A DNA stretch of 64,000 nt from Sarcocystis neurona (Eukaryota; Apicomplexa; Conoidasida; Eucoccidiorida; Sarcocystidae): positions 2,217,366 through 2,281,365 of the forward strand of contig KL647303.1 of NCBI GenBank assembly GCA_000727475.1. Direction: 5' to 3'. The number at the start of each line of letters is the position of its first letter. Positions within the stretch are counted from its first letter, which is position 1. The notes under the pieces were generated by a model. That model was not told the origin of the DNA. It saw only the letters and a list, made by a program, of their open reading frames with translations, and made no database searches. Shown piece after piece: positions 22,485 to 36,400 of this stretch. Made by a program: the position numbers and the translations under genes.

Positions 22485-25400
22485 GTGCACGTACTGGTAA
22501 CTCGGAGAATTACGTCGTCCTCTTATACAGTATTTCATTTCTAACCGCAGTACTCGTACGTCCTGGAGATTGAGCACGACGGTGATCACGCAGTGGCGGT
22601 GGAAGGTTTGCTGTTCTTCTGCTCCGTTGCAGAGCACGCGCATTCAAGGATACCGTATGACAGTGCCCGTTATCGCGTGCGCGCTTCCATACAACGAATT
22701 GTACTCTTCTGCAGCTGGCTGCGAGTTATGTTTGTTGGTAGCGAGAAATCGTAGGCTCATTAGCGTGGCAGAATTAAAGATTCATTCTGAGTTGCATGCA
22801 GTGACTGGAGTTTGTGTGGGCATATCGGAGATGACGTTCACATGGTTACCGACGACACATGTATGGTTCCGTCAGTCGGCGTCACGCGATTGAGGACGTA
22901 CGTTGATTATAGGCATCGGGAAGCACAACGTACTGTTATCAGGCTGAGGAGGTAGCACATTGTGCTCGTGAGCAAGTGAGGTGACAGGTTGAGTCCGGGA
23001 GAAAGCCTCCGGGAACAATGCATCGATACAAGAGTGTAGAAGGTGTGCTGGTGAAAATTGTGCAACAGGTTCAAACACTAGTAAGCATCCAGCTGGTGGA
23101 TGAGATCTGTTTGTTGAGCGAGAACGATAGGGAGAATGCTGGGAATGTACTTACCAAAACGTGCGTGTGCGGGGTACTCGGCATGGTGTAACATCGCCTG
23201 CCACCAGAAGGAAGTTTGAGTAGTATGTCGTTTCTCGAAACAGAGTAATGAGAGGGCTGCGAGTCTTACAATACTTCGTACACTAATCGCTGCAGGTGAA
23301 GAATCCTGTACCGAAAGCTGCTCTTCAGGATCTGGCGTCTACAAACCAAAAACAACTGCGGACGCTTGTGGGAGAAGTTCCTTGATTAAAACTCGTATTG
23401 TCGACACCCGATGGACAAAAATGAAGGAACACTAGTGCTAAGTGCTTCGACGAACCGTGAGAACTTACGCTGCCTATCCCAGGAGGAGCCCAACAGTACT
23501 CATTCCAGGCGAAAACCGCTCAGGAGAATTTAGCGTTTTGCCCCTAGCGAGAAGACGGCGACTACGTAGGACGTACGCACGCATTCGCTCTTCGCGGCTC
23601 AACTATACGACGCTACACACGGCAAAACGGCAGCACACGTAGGCTACGCTTTGTCTATGAGTGGTCTCAATGCTATGTGCACACGTCCGTACACACATAC
23701 CACGTGAATTACACGTATGCGGACACATGTGTCTCCCTGGAGGCGGAGACGTGCACGCTTATCTACAGTAGACGCTACCTGTACAGTCCATGTGCAAGCC
23801 TGCGGTCGTGTCATGGTTTACATTACAGTTCCACGTACATCTTATGAGGAGATGTATCTAAGAGACGTAGGCGTACGAACGTTACACTTCAACTGCGAAT
23901 ATGGGTTCAGGAGTTTTCTTCTCAGCGGGTGTTCCTTGTAGCGCTTGACAATCGTAAGGCCTTGCCTTCTTTTTCGGTATGTAGGACATACCTTGACGAG
24001 GCGTACCAGGTGTTCCTCGCTATGGCTTGGCTGCCATACACAGCTCAAGCACGACTCTAGGGTTTGCACGCATCGTGAAGAAGCCGCACGCCTACGCTCT
24101 GCAGAACGTGCAGCCAATACCTGAGGGGAGCAGGCGCATTTCTGTGTAGAGCGGAATGACTCGGAGTACGAACGCGTCAGGTTGGGCAAGACTTTTGCTG
24201 CGTTCGTAGTAAAGAGTGAGATCAGGATTTGGAAATTTCGCGCTACAACACTTTCGCAGTGAGAGGATAAACACATTTCCACGAAGTTTCGTTCGCCGTC
24301 TCCACTCAGCGAACATTTTGACGCCTCACAAGAAGCGGAAGCTTACTCATCTAGTGAATGTCATTGGCATGGAGATAAGGCCGAATAATGTCACCGTTTA
24401 GCGTCGTTCTGCATTCCTGATGGGTCGTCTCTGACAGGGTGCAAAGAAATGCATCGAAAGGACTCCTGACGCTTTGCCGAGAGCAGGAATAGTATCAAGC
24501 CATTCTGTGTGAGGGATGATCCCGACAGTCTTAAACACTTAGTCGCTGTGGTTTAAAAGAGGGCCTACGTCTTTGCTCCGGAAAACAGCAAAGCAAGTGA
24601 GAGTTACCAGCACGGTCTCGTTTGTGGTGCAAAAACAAGTATGCTTTAGTCGAGCGCGCAAAAGGAACAGGAACACGTGACCGTGTTCATTATCGGCGAA
24701 ACAACTTTGACCCAAAAGTGCACCTTAGTTTGCCGCTGTAACGAAGTAACAAACAAGTTTTTGTTCGTAGAGAGAGCAAGATCTAAGCACTCGCAGCGGG
24801 GAAGGCTCCACCACGTGGCAATGCCGCTGACGATCTGGCAGTCCCCCCTTACACTATACATCGCAGAACTAACAGACGTTTCACAAAAGTGAAGTAGATG
24901 CTCGATACGGAACATAAAAATAACTATATTTACTGTGCGTTGTCAAGTGTTATCTCTCCGTACCCTTTCGTCCTGTACAGATGAGCGCTTGCAGGTTTAG
25001 AGTCGTGGACAAGAACAGATGCCTGCACATACGTGCATGGAAGACGTGCAGTTCTGAGTGCCAGTACGATGGGTCAGCCCTACAGAAGAAACCTTAAACG
25101 CTTGTAATGTAGTCTCGCAGCATGACGCCTTTCCATCAATGTCTCGAAGAATGTATTTAAAAAGCGATGATGGCCCACAGACACGTAGACGCGGAGAGAC
25201 GCACGGACGAACAAATGCATCCAAAGCAAAGTAGTATATCCTTTTCATCCTTTGTTATTCGTACAGTGCAATATGCTCTATCTCAAGAACAACGCCTCAC
25301 CGTCTCAATGCCCAAGAAAGATAACTGTTAATACCTACGTTCGTAGGTGTGCGTAACGTCGTATTTGCACTTACCTACCACAGCTTACATTTATGGGTGT

Positions 25401-26168
25401 CACAACAAAGATAAATCAGTCTTACGTACGGCTACATGCTTGCCGCGCGGGCGTATAAATACACACGCGTCACTCATACATGCATTACGTTTTTTCCGCT
25501 TCATGTACACACGTATATTACATATTCATACTTAGCACTGCGCTTGACACATAGGCTGCATACGAAAAAAACATCTTATGGACCGAAGCAACCCCGCTGT
25601 CCGTCCAGATCCTTCAGTTTTAAGGCTTGCAAGCATTCTCCATGTTATCCAGTGTAAAATCAGCGTCGCTCACACATGCAGCGTTTGTTCTCGCTGCCTT
25701 CATTTACGGAAACAGATGGACGCTTGTACATTGGTCTGCGCTACGTTTAGGTCCGCCTCTCTATACGCAGATGTACTTCTTTGTGCGTGCAGTCAATCGT
25801 GCGCGGAGCCTACAAAAAACACTCAGCAAAGGTATCACGCTTCCTACGTACCTGTGATTATACACGTCTGTGTCCCCTAAGCGTGTACACACACACACAC
25901 ACACGCACACACACACCCTTAGGTAGATGTACACGTGTATGCGTAAACATCTTAATGTGTCTATCTATCTACCTACCTCCACGCAGACGTGTCTCACATA
26001 CTACTCGCCCGGACCCCAGTCGGTCAATCTGGATGTATATACAGTGTGTCTGTATACACCTGAATGTACACAGTTCTCTCTCTAAAAATTCACACTTTAA
26101 AAGCTGTATCGTCCCTGTCGCAGCAGTTATCCGTCGCAGTATTTTGTACCCTCTGGCGCGTGCCACTG
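22485..26168. other. gene-poor stretch between retroelement relics and the large minus-strand gene
   Basis: No frame here shows a domain or plausible splice context. The minus-strand frame 23842-24282 (146 codons) is basic and Cys/Ser-rich but unrecognised. The region near 25440-26100 is rich in ACAC/TATA dinucleotides and would include the 3' flank of the large gene. Confidence 0.5.
25887..25917. repeat. (AC)n microsatellite
   Basis: A run of about 15 AC units with one CG interruption, in non-coding DNA downstream of the large minus-strand gene. Confidence 0.9.
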
Positions 26169-27485
26169 TCATGGATCGACAACCCTGCGTCTCCGTCCTT
26201 TCAGCAATTTCTCTACTTTGCCGTCCACCTCCTTTAGCCGTGCGTCGAGGTCACTTGCTTCTTTCAGTATGCTGTCGAGACGCTCGAGAGTGGCTCTGGA
26301 TGTCGGCACCTCTTCATTATGGCTATCTAGACGGGGCTGTGCTGCGTCGCCTAATCTCCCTGCTTTCTCAGCACTAGCCTGCTGCTGCTGCGGGCTGAGA
26401 CGGGAGCGACGGGAACTCTCTTGAAAACTCCAGTAGGGCACTCCCGCAGTTGTGGGGGTCGCTGCACTGCTCAGCGTCTCTGCTGGTAGCGCAGCCGGAC
26501 ACCTTGTTGCTGTTTTTCGCGCAAGACCGCCCCCACGGACTACTGTCTGCCTTGAGCCGGACGTATCTGTTGGTGGCACTCGTCTCATTCGGTTTGCTGC
26601 CGTTGCTCTGCGGTATGCTGCCGCTTGGCCGGCCAGTGGCTCCTTTGTTTCAGTCCACTGCTGCTGCTTGTGCTGCTGCTCCTGCAAGTTGCTAACACAG
26701 CCGCGATCGAGCTTTCGAGATTTGGCGCTACTGGAGCCGGACGGAGCAGCACAGCAGGTCGAAGTAAAGAAGTGTGTGCCTAGAAGTCCGGAGTAAGGAG
26801 GTAACGGAGGATGCCTGAAACTACACCAGGGCGTCACAGGCATATCTTCACCTCCGCTCCCGCCAGCTGAAACAACTGCAGACGGCGCGGTGGAAACAGC
26901 TGAACCGGCGCCAACAGCACCATTAGACACATCAGGAGCAGAAGTCGAAGACGCCAACGTTCCTGCAGCAGCATGTTCTGTGTTCGATTGAGCCACTCTC
27001 TGGTCTTCACTAACGTGTCGCGCTGAGAGGGGAAAGGGAGGCGCGACTTGAGATAAAACAGCTGAGCTCTCTACTGGAAACCGTTTCGTGTCGCCTTGTC
27101 CCCACCACTGAAACTGCCACCCCGCAGGCGGAGAGAAACGTAGAAGCTCCAGTCCATCGTGTTGCGCCTCCTGCCGTTCTTGCTGCGTGCTGCTGGGTTT
27201 TTGAGGTTCCCCGTCGTGAAAGCAGGGCACAGGGGCGAAGAGTGATGTCTGTCTGGATTCTTCTTCTTCAGAAGCAGCACTCTGCCGCTGCTGCTGCTTC
27301 CGCTGGTGTAAGTCCAGATCTTGCTGCCGTTTGTCTTGCAGCTGGTACTGCCGTCGCTGCTGTTGCGGTTGCTGCTCTTCCGAAGACTGCGGAGCGCGTG
27401 CGGCAGCAGAAGGTGAAAGCGGCACTTTCACCCGCGGCCACGAAATGGGTGCTCCGTCCTCGTTCCAAAACACAGGTACAAACAC
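26169..27485 (-). CDS. last exon of the large minus-strand gene (438 codons)
   Basis: A textbook acceptor, cctctctctgcctcag|GTGTTT at 27486/27485, begins VFVPVFWNEDGAPISWPR. A Gln/Arg-rich stretch (SSEEQQPQQQRRQYQLQ), Ser/Ala/Gly-rich linker regions and a C-terminal coiled-coil-like helix (ATLERLDSILKEASDLDAR, LKEVDGKVEKLLKG) follow. A basic tail RRRRVVDP then runs to TGA at 26169. No known domain. The C-terminal helix suggests self-association, which is inference. Confidence 0.65.
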   Translation of the reverse strand: MFVPVFWNEDGAPISWPRVKVPLSPSAAARAPQSSEEQQPQQQRRQYQLQDKRQQDLDLHQRKQQQRQSAASEEEESRQTSLFAPVPCFHDGEPQKPSSTQQERQEAQHDGLELLRFSPPAGWQFQWWGQGDTKRFPVESSAVLSQVAPPFPLSARHVSEDQRVAQSNTEHAAAGTLASSTSAPDVSNGAVGAGSAVSTAPSAVVSAGGSGGEDMPVTPWCSFRHPPLPPYSGLLGTHFFTSTCCAAPSGSSSAKSRKLDRGCVSNLQEQQHKQQQWTETKEPLAGQAAAYRRATAANRMRRVPPTDTSGSRQTVVRGGGLARKTATRCPAALPAETLSSAATPTTAGVPYWSFQESSRRSRLSPQQQQASAEKAGRLGDAAQPRLDSHNEEVPTSRATLERLDSILKEASDLDARLKEVDGKVEKLLKGRRRRVVDP

Positions 27486-30400
27486 CTGAGGCAGAGAGAG
27501 GACAGCAGTATGCATTCTTCGCAGCAACAGCAATATACACACCATCTAGAACGGATACGTGTGGGTTGTGTCCATTCGCGTGTAAGCAGGTGCATGGCCC
27601 TTCCACGCAGCCAGACACACAAGTACGTACACACGTAGCAACATATCCACAAAAAACTCCTCCAGCTTGTAGCAGAGCAGCCGTCCTTTCAAAGAGCAAC
27701 ATGCAGGTCTTTTTTCAGATGGTCCGAGAACCTGCCAACAAACTACTACATACCTTATATGCACACACGAATATACGTGCACCTGCGCCGCCAAGCATCG
27801 CCCTGCAACACCTTCGTGTATGCGGTACAGCTGTAATGAACGGCACTGAACACACTCGAGGGTCTGCACTGGGCAGCTTTGTACGCAGGCGTATAACAGA
27901 TGTGGATTCTTCCAAATGCAGCTGGAAATATAAAAAGACAGACACACTGGCTGCACTTCATATAGAATCGTGTACGCGAATACACATGTACATAAATATA
28001 TATATATATATACATGTATACCAAATGTGCTCGCATCAAACTCATGGGATAGATGCTATTCCAATTAGGTGCACGTTTGTTGGAAGATTACTACTTCTTT
28101 TTACTATCCAACTACTATTGCAAGATATGTACAGATATTCTCCGCAGCTAGGCGCGCTTGTAGATTGTGTGAGTTGTGAGTCGAGCGCGTAGAACTACAC
28201 AAATTACGTACACACGGAACAAGCGTATTCAGCGCAGCTGGACGGCCGTACAAATACACACACCGAATTCATCATCTATCACGGGCAACCGGAGGTCAAT
28301 TAGAAAACTCGTGTGTGTAGTCTGCCGCTGCTGTATTGATCCTGCCTTCTCACACTATGGGGTTAAGGTCTAGGAGTCGAAAGAAGAACAGCAGACCAGC
28401 TGACTGAAACAGGCGCGCGTACTGCATGCAGGCAGACCCTTGCCGATGGGTGTACACGCGAGGAAATAAAGCAGCAGCACTGCGTGCACGAGCACACACG
28501 TTTAGCATATTAAAGGTGACGAGGAGCGTGTTGTGCTTTGTGTGTGTGTGCGTGTGTGTGTCAAGGTATAGTAACAGAACTGCGTACACACAGACACGCG
28601 TTGTAAATCATGAGTCCCAAGCCGAGTGTTCAAGATAAACCCGGCTTTCCCTCCAACGGAAACAGCTGTGATATACGGAGGCTGCGACATACGAATATCC
28701 ATCAATATGCTACGGATCTCCGATAACTAAAAGACCAAACGTTTCCTGGTGGACATAATTTCTCGGTGGGCGCACGTGATCTACCGTCAAGCGGAGAGGC
28801 CTAATGCCGCACAGTCGCGTGCGACACGTTACCGCATGATATACGTGGAGATGGTTCGTAAACATGCTTTCGTGCTTGCAGTACATCCGTAAGGACTGCG
28901 CTGGTCAACACAGCATGGTGGGGATACGAATCACAGCGTAATCGTACAGCACCAAGGAGGATCGCAGAGAACAGCACATTATTAGTCACCGTCTTACTAC
29001 TGGAGGTAAGTATGGAAAGTAAGGCGGGTTTGAGCCAGGCGGGAAAAATTGCAGTAATACGAAGTGCTTTACACTAACTGCGAACACGTCCAACGTAGTT
29101 GTGCTCGCGTCGCGTCTCTCCTCTGTGTGGCTTCCAAGACACTACTCCACCACTTCTGCATGTGCGTACGCACGTATACACGTACATGTCCACACACGCA
29201 GGGTGGCCCGGAGACTCAAGCGCACATGTATACAGACACACGCACACATATAGAAAAAAATTCACAAATACATGTAAACGCTGTGATACAGGGACAGGCA
29301 TGAAGGGAAAAAAGTGTCAAAACATATATATATACATAAGCATCTATTCAAATGAATACATACAAGGGACGACAAAGACGTGCACACACATAGAGATCTG
29401 TACCCCGGGTTATTTATATACGGATGACCGCATATACATATACGAACACAGATATTTATACATATGTATATGAGAAGCATAAGAAGGATATGCACGAGGA
29501 TGAAGACTTCTAAAAAGAAATGCATACGTTACCCTGCCACCACTTCCAGAGCCAGTATAACTATAACCACACACACGTATCCAATTGCTAATACCACCCT
29601 CCGTGTCCCCTCTACCGCTACTGCCACTCGTACAGCTCTCACCACTACTATTACTATTGCTACTACAGCAGCTAACAATATTACACTACTCTACTTGGTA
29701 CTCTGCAACAACGGAGGCACGCCAAGAAAAGGAGCCGATCCACTAGTGGGAGATCCACGAACCGTGGTTCCGTCTCGCCACGTGACCAACAGCAGCGGCA
29801 CCAACAAACGTACACATATATATATACATATACATATGTATATATGTAACTTTTGTGCTTTGACCGACGCAGTCACCGATGTGTGTACCCTGACACACTC
29901 GAACGGCAGGAGGACGGCTCACGGCATGGTTTCACCACCTCTGTGCATCACACAGAAAATAAATTGCCTGTCTTCGACGGCATTGTTTCTGTCAATGTAA
30001 CGGTCATAACAACGGCAAGGATCTTACAGGCGTCCCCTACCAGAAAAGTAGCGCTGCACAGTCAAGCCACCACACATGCTGCTGGGAAACACTGCGCTGA
30101 GACGGCCGCGACAGGAAATGGACAAATTACACACATGTGTAAGGTGTATACATACAGGAATGCCTGGATGGCCGTATAAATACAGGCGCACCCGTACGTC
30201 CGTTAAGGTGTTACACCCACATGTGTGGCGAAAGACACGTATAGCTATACTGAGAAATCGGGATACGAGCACATGTATAGAATATATGTCCACGTATATG
30301 TATATATATATATATACACGTACACTCGGACACACATGTATCTATACACGCATATATGCGGATAGCTATACGTATATATACATATATGTGGTCGTGCAGA

Positions 30401-33400
30401 CAGACACGTGCATGAACATATACACAGCTGCATATGTATGCATATCTTGATGCGTGAATTTGCGTCTCTACGTCTAGTATTCGCATGCGTATACAGGTAT
30501 GTATACGCAACGCCAACAGGATGAGTAGACCTGTTGGCGTTTGCTAAGTAGTGGAGTCCCACCTCCCGGGCATGTGCCAACAGCACAGCTTGGACAGCGG
30601 CTGTTTTGAAGACATCGTACGTTGCAGATCCCGATCCGACAGAGTCCCTGTACACTTTACAACCCAGCGCCGCAGCAGCCGCTTCGTCGTAGCCGCCACC
30701 TGCGGTATCACCGGCAGGAACGTCACGTCTGCGTGTTGCTACTGCGCGTCCGCCCTCCTGCCAGCGAGGAGTTCCGTTGAGACTGCGCGGTGCTGCTGCG
30801 GGATGCAACAGATGCAGATACGCTCCTGCTGTTTTCAGTTGTCGGTGCTGTACGCCTTGCATCCTCCTCTCCTCTGCGTGCTGTCAGAGTGCATCAGCGG
30901 AAGAAGCGGCAAAAGGAGTCTCACACATTCTGGGCAACAGCAGCTAGCCACCATAACATACACCTATTAGAAATAGAATATACCTATGCCGGTTCTGTGT
31001 GGTCGTCTGTTTGTACGCATCCACTTGCGGCGCCCACAAATGAGCACATCAAGCACGCTTGAGACGAAACTATCTGTTCAAATAAGAACACAATGCACTG
31101 CTATAAACGCTACACGCTGGTTGCTGGGGGCAAAGAAAAGTGAAATCTTGTTTCTCAACAGCTGATACAAACCAGAAGAGATCGGAAATGAGGTTGTCTT
31201 GAGCCAAACTGCACTTCACTGACATTCGAGAGTTTTCCAAGGTCATCCCAGCAGGAGAGAATTTCGGAGTTGGGCTTATGCACACGTACCTACTTAAGAG
31301 AAGCAGAAAGTCACGGAAGTGTAGAGACGTCATGGTTGTGCAAAGGAAGAACGGGAAACGGTCACTCGAGTGTGTGCGTTTACTCAACTACTCACAATAC
31401 TGTAATGTAGTAGTATCTCCACCCACAAATCTATCATGCAGAATCTCTTCCTGCGTGCGTGGAAGTTGCAGCTATCACAAACAGACAAAATAGGGGGTAG
31501 CAACAGCTCGAGGAAGTGAAGACGCCTATCGTGGGGCGGACGCACATTTCAGAAGCTTCCATCAGTAACACTAAAGTACCAGCAAGACCGTAGGTAATTT
31601 TAGAGGCGCAGAGACGCCCGTCTGGCATGTATCTGTGTCGCCGTGTAAAAAAAAGCCCATCTGCCCGTAGAAGTCAGCAGAGCTGAGCTCGTCTCACAGC
31701 TCCAAAACAACGTAAAATGCACACACGTCTACTGTCTTCACGCAGACGCAGACGTGCAGGTGTGCTGCAAGCGGACTAGGAAGCTCGCTAGCCGAGGTCG
31801 CCGAAATTACGAAAACGTAACACGCACACTTATAAACGCTCACGCCCGGCTACAGACCCTCCATTCGGCAGCGACGCACAGAGGCACGCACAGATAAACA
31901 TCACATGTGGAAACGTACAATCTATATTCCCTGCTCACAGGCAGCCTCGTGCGTGCATCAAGACCTAAAATGACACGTACACTTACACGTCTACGTAAAC
32001 ACGAGTCAGGTGCACTCACGGGTTGAAGCGACAATGTAGCCGCAGACCCAATGGCGGGAAACGGGAGAATTTTCGCCTGCAGGCCCGCGCTGCGGCAGAG
32101 ACAGCAAACGACAGTGAAATTAGGTCTCAAGCATGCAGCGCGCCTTGTGCAGCCTCTCAGCTAGCCCCTTGCACCAGCGGAGATTGCAACAGAGTGCTCA
32201 GGTACACCCACATACGTACCGCAGTGACAGGATACGCACACATACAGATATGTATCCTGACACAGGGACATACACACGTAGGCATGTAGATCTACGCTTA
32301 CGCCCACCTGTATAAGTACACGCCTGCACGTACGTAGACATACATATATGTATGCATTCTCGCACGTGTGTACACATTCAGGCGTCAACGGGTGCGCCCA
32401 TACGTTTTACATGCACACACATCTGTTCGCTTGTACTTTTGTACACACACTTGTATGTGGCACCGACAACGTCCTACGCAGCTGCTGTCGGTCACTCCTC
32501 TGCAATATAGCTGCATTTCCAGTGCGCACACACCCTCGCACACTTCCCTCCACGCACGTGTCTACATGTGTGCTTACAGTACATGTATACGCAGGCAAGC
32601 AAGTACGCAGTCATCCTTACAAGTATGCGCACGGAAAAGGATAGATACGCAGCACGCCGTGATGTCACATATATATACAGATATTCGTGCGCGTAACTGT
32701 CAATCTGCCTTCCGCTTCGCTTAGAATGCACTTTTTACATAACGTGTCCCACACCTGCTGCTGACCGCCTGCTCTCTTTTCTGTTCGCCGTTTTCGCTGC
32801 TGTTCCCGCTTCCGTTCCTCCTCCTCCTCCACATTTTCTCCCCTTTTTCCTCTGTTGTTGTCACCTTGTTCCTCCCTGCTGCTGCTGCGGCTGTCTTGCC
32901 CTCCCCTTCCTGCTGATCACGAGCATCCTCGACCGCTTTACTGCGCTCGGTGCGTGGAGAGGCAGGGGAGGCAGCTACGTCAGTTTCGTGTGCAGCAGCT
33001 GCAGCAGCTAGCAGCATCGGCATTGTCTTCGCATCTACACAAGTCTTCCAGCCTGTGGGTATTGGAGAAGCGGGGGAAGGAGGCGGAGGAGGAAGCACGA
33101 AACTTTCGGGCAGCAGTGCACCGTAGGGATACGCAGCAGAAGGAGGAACAAAGATCCTGCGGTGCCCTGCTGCCACTGCGTAGATGTTGCTGTGCTGTGC
33201 TGCTACTCCAGTTGCCGCTGCTCCGGCAGCAGGAGGAAAGGGGATCACAGGTGAAGGAGGAGGTGACGCAGGTAGTTGCGTTGGAGTGTAATAGAAAGTA
33301 CTAGGAGGAGGGGATGCTCCTCCTGTGTTCGACAAGAAATCAAAAATATACGCATGCTGCATGCACTCTTGGTCGTTCCTTTGTGGTGTCGATGCGAATG

Positions 33401-36400
33401 CATCCCGTACAGCTGCTGTTCCTGTTGCTCCTCCTGAGGGCGTTACCGGGGTTGCTGCAGCCCCGCGTATGGGGGACGCAGAACCACCGACAGGTCGTGG
33501 CGTCTCGATCTCCCCCTGCTGCCGGCCTTGTTTTTCCGACGGTGCAGAGGGAGCACTATAACCAAGTGGCACCGCAGCTGGCATATACACGACGTCCACG
33601 CTGCTGCGGCGGGCCATTGACTCGCGCCGTCTCCCTGGGGCCGGCACGAAGTAGCTGGTTTCCGACTCCTCCCGAGACATAGACGGCTTCTCGCTGAAAG
33701 CCTGCTGCTTCTCTCTTCGTTTGTCTGCAGCTGTCCCTGCTGCCTCTGCTAAGCGCGTGCAACACTCGTCACCAAACAGCGAGGCGATCGCAGGCGTTTT
33801 GCTGCCACTAGGACGCTCCGAGTCTCTTGGCTCGCCTTGAACCTCTGATGCTCTGCTGTCCCCAACAGCTTCGAAAGCGCCTCCGCGTCCTGTTACGATG
33901 CCGCCGATAGCGACAGACGACGAGAGGTTTGTCGGACGGCGATCGGCTGAAGTCCATCGGTCGCCTGCTGCTCTGCTGCCGCCGCTGCCACTTTCGCCCA
34001 TGTAAAAACCGTGTCCCGGTGCTGCCCTGCTCGCGCCGTCGTCCACGTCGGGCGTATCCTGCGCCGGCGCATCACGTCGGGGGCCTTCATTCTGCTGCGC
34101 TTGCGCAGCCTCAGGAAGCATGACCAGCCAGGACAGCGTGGACCACACCAAGATAAACATGCATACATATGTATATATATGTATATACATACATTATATA
34201 TACACATATATATATACATATATAGCGCCGTATGTAGACCCATATACGTACAATGCAGCTTGCATCCTGCCGCACTCCCGCAGCCCCCAGAATTATCACC
34301 CGCCATGACACCGTGACACACATGTATGTATGCATGTATACATATATATATACATTTGTGTGGCTGTATGGATACTCATATACATACATAGAGAAACCGC
34401 TCTGAGCACACCACTCCGCACGCACGCGTGCACATTTGTGTATATAGAAGACGCATACACGTGTCCAAACACAACCACACTTGTCCAAATAATATGTATA
34501 AATGATAGTACGTACCCAAGCCACGCCACACACACGCACGTTTACGCGTTCCCCCTAAAAACGAGCACACACAGGTGTACACAAGCTAGCTCGCATACAT
34601 CGCTGTATCCGAAGAGGTGGGCGTTGCATGTATCTGTGGAAGTTTCCACTGCATCTTTGCAACGTAGAAGTGGACACGGATGTCCACACAAAACTATGTA
34701 TCGACCTATGCGATACACACTTAGACGTATCAACGTACATCTCAAGCGGAGAACTGTGTGTCTTCCTAGGAGAGATATACGCTCTAGCAACTGGGCGTAT
34801 TCATTTGCGTGGAGCGGGTGGCCGCACATACAGTTTATGTGTTACTGTGGGGGCAACGGTTGTTACCTTCGTCTGAACACGAAAGTCTCTCTGCCGCATA
34901 TATGAATCGATACGAAGTATTCTCACAGCCGTGGCACGTGTGTTTGCCCACGTAAGACCAATGGACGTGTATGCGTGCCTGAACGCGCGGATGTACCTCA
35001 TAAATCTGCAGCACTATACACACGTATGAGTATACAACCCAAACGCACCTGCAAGTACACATTATCATGTGCACACACAAACTTCTGCATGTGTAAAGCA
35101 CGCTCTGTCGTGCAAACGTATGGTCGCCTACGGGTAAACGCAGGTGAACGCAGGTGCACAAATATGTACTGGACGTGTGCCTCCGCCGACATATTACACA
35201 AGGATGTACCATGGTCACATATGCGTCCGACATTCTACGGGACGGATCTGCATGAACTTGTCAACATAAGGGTGTCGTCATCGAGGTCGGAAACTTCCTC
35301 ACCAGACATATATGTGTGGTCAGCACACTAGAAACAAAATACGCAGATGACTGTGACACATTCGTTAGATGCAGACCCAAAGGTATACAAACACTCCTCA
35401 CGGAGAGCTTCTATACAAAAAGAAGTCGCTTTTTGTGAGCAGCAACCGATCGGATTTCCCAGAGCTCGTCGGCTTCTCACCTTCCGCATAAGCTGCTGCT
35501 TCTCCGCGGCTGTGGCCGTTGCCCGAGTTAGAGCGGGAGACGCAAATTGCGGCTGCGGTTGCTGTTTCCGTGGTGGCGCTTCAGCGGCTGCTTTTAATAG
35601 TGCGGAAGGAAAGTCGCTCATTCCTTCTGATTCCTTAAGCCCTTTTCCCATGCGGGTTTCTCCGCGCGGAGAGACGACTGCTGCGGCAAGAGCAGCAGCG
35701 AGGAGAGCAGGGATGTTCCGTGCACATTTGCGTGAGGAGTGCTGCCAAACGCTTGAGGGAACTTGCTATACATATGTGTACATGCGTGTATGTACAGTTG
35801 TTTACGTTTTGAAATACGCATGGGTACGTATATGATGGTGTACGTGTGAACACGTCTAGTGAAATCACAGGAGACGCGAGCAACAGTACGTGTTATATAC
35901 ATAAATACAAATGTAAGTCTATGTTTATGGGCCACTGGCCGTGTTTGCACATGTATATACACCTGCGTGCACACGCGTATACACAGCTCCACTTGCGTAT
36001 AGAGAGGTACTGAACCCCTGCCCGCCGGCGGCCCCTTCCAACTGCCGCAGGGGGAACACGTCCTGGATAAGAGTTTGCAACCACGTAGCGTTACGTGCAA
36101 GTGCACACAACTACACATACCTGTTTACCTGTCGGTGCTTTAGAACGTATGCGAACTTCTTTGTATACTTCCTTCCACCAAGTTATCCACCTCCATGCAC
36201 GGACGTAGAAACACACATGTATACAAATAAATATGATACATCCGTACGTACGTGTGCATCTGTACGTGCGTCTACAGGTTCCCCAGGAGGGTTACGCACG
36301 TGAACACGCGTACAGCCGCACATGTAGTCACACACCTGCCGTCTGCGCTACACGTACCAAGTGACGTGTTTCTGTATCTCGGGACTCCGCTATCTTTCCT

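Noticed and set aside
26452..27700. Plus-strand frames opposite the last exon of the large gene, including a 316-codon frame from 27242
   Set aside because: Their open length is explained by triplet bias of the minus-strand exon, and the part beyond it runs into microsatellite-rich intron.
30245..30562. Extension of the exon 6 frame through 30245
   Set aside because: The translation becomes Tyr/Ile/Cys repeats from TA/CA microsatellite DNA; the good donor at 30563 ends the exon earlier.
32855..33682. Plus-strand frames of 120-150 codons opposite exon 4
   Set aside because: Leu/Cys-rich antisense shadows without splice support.
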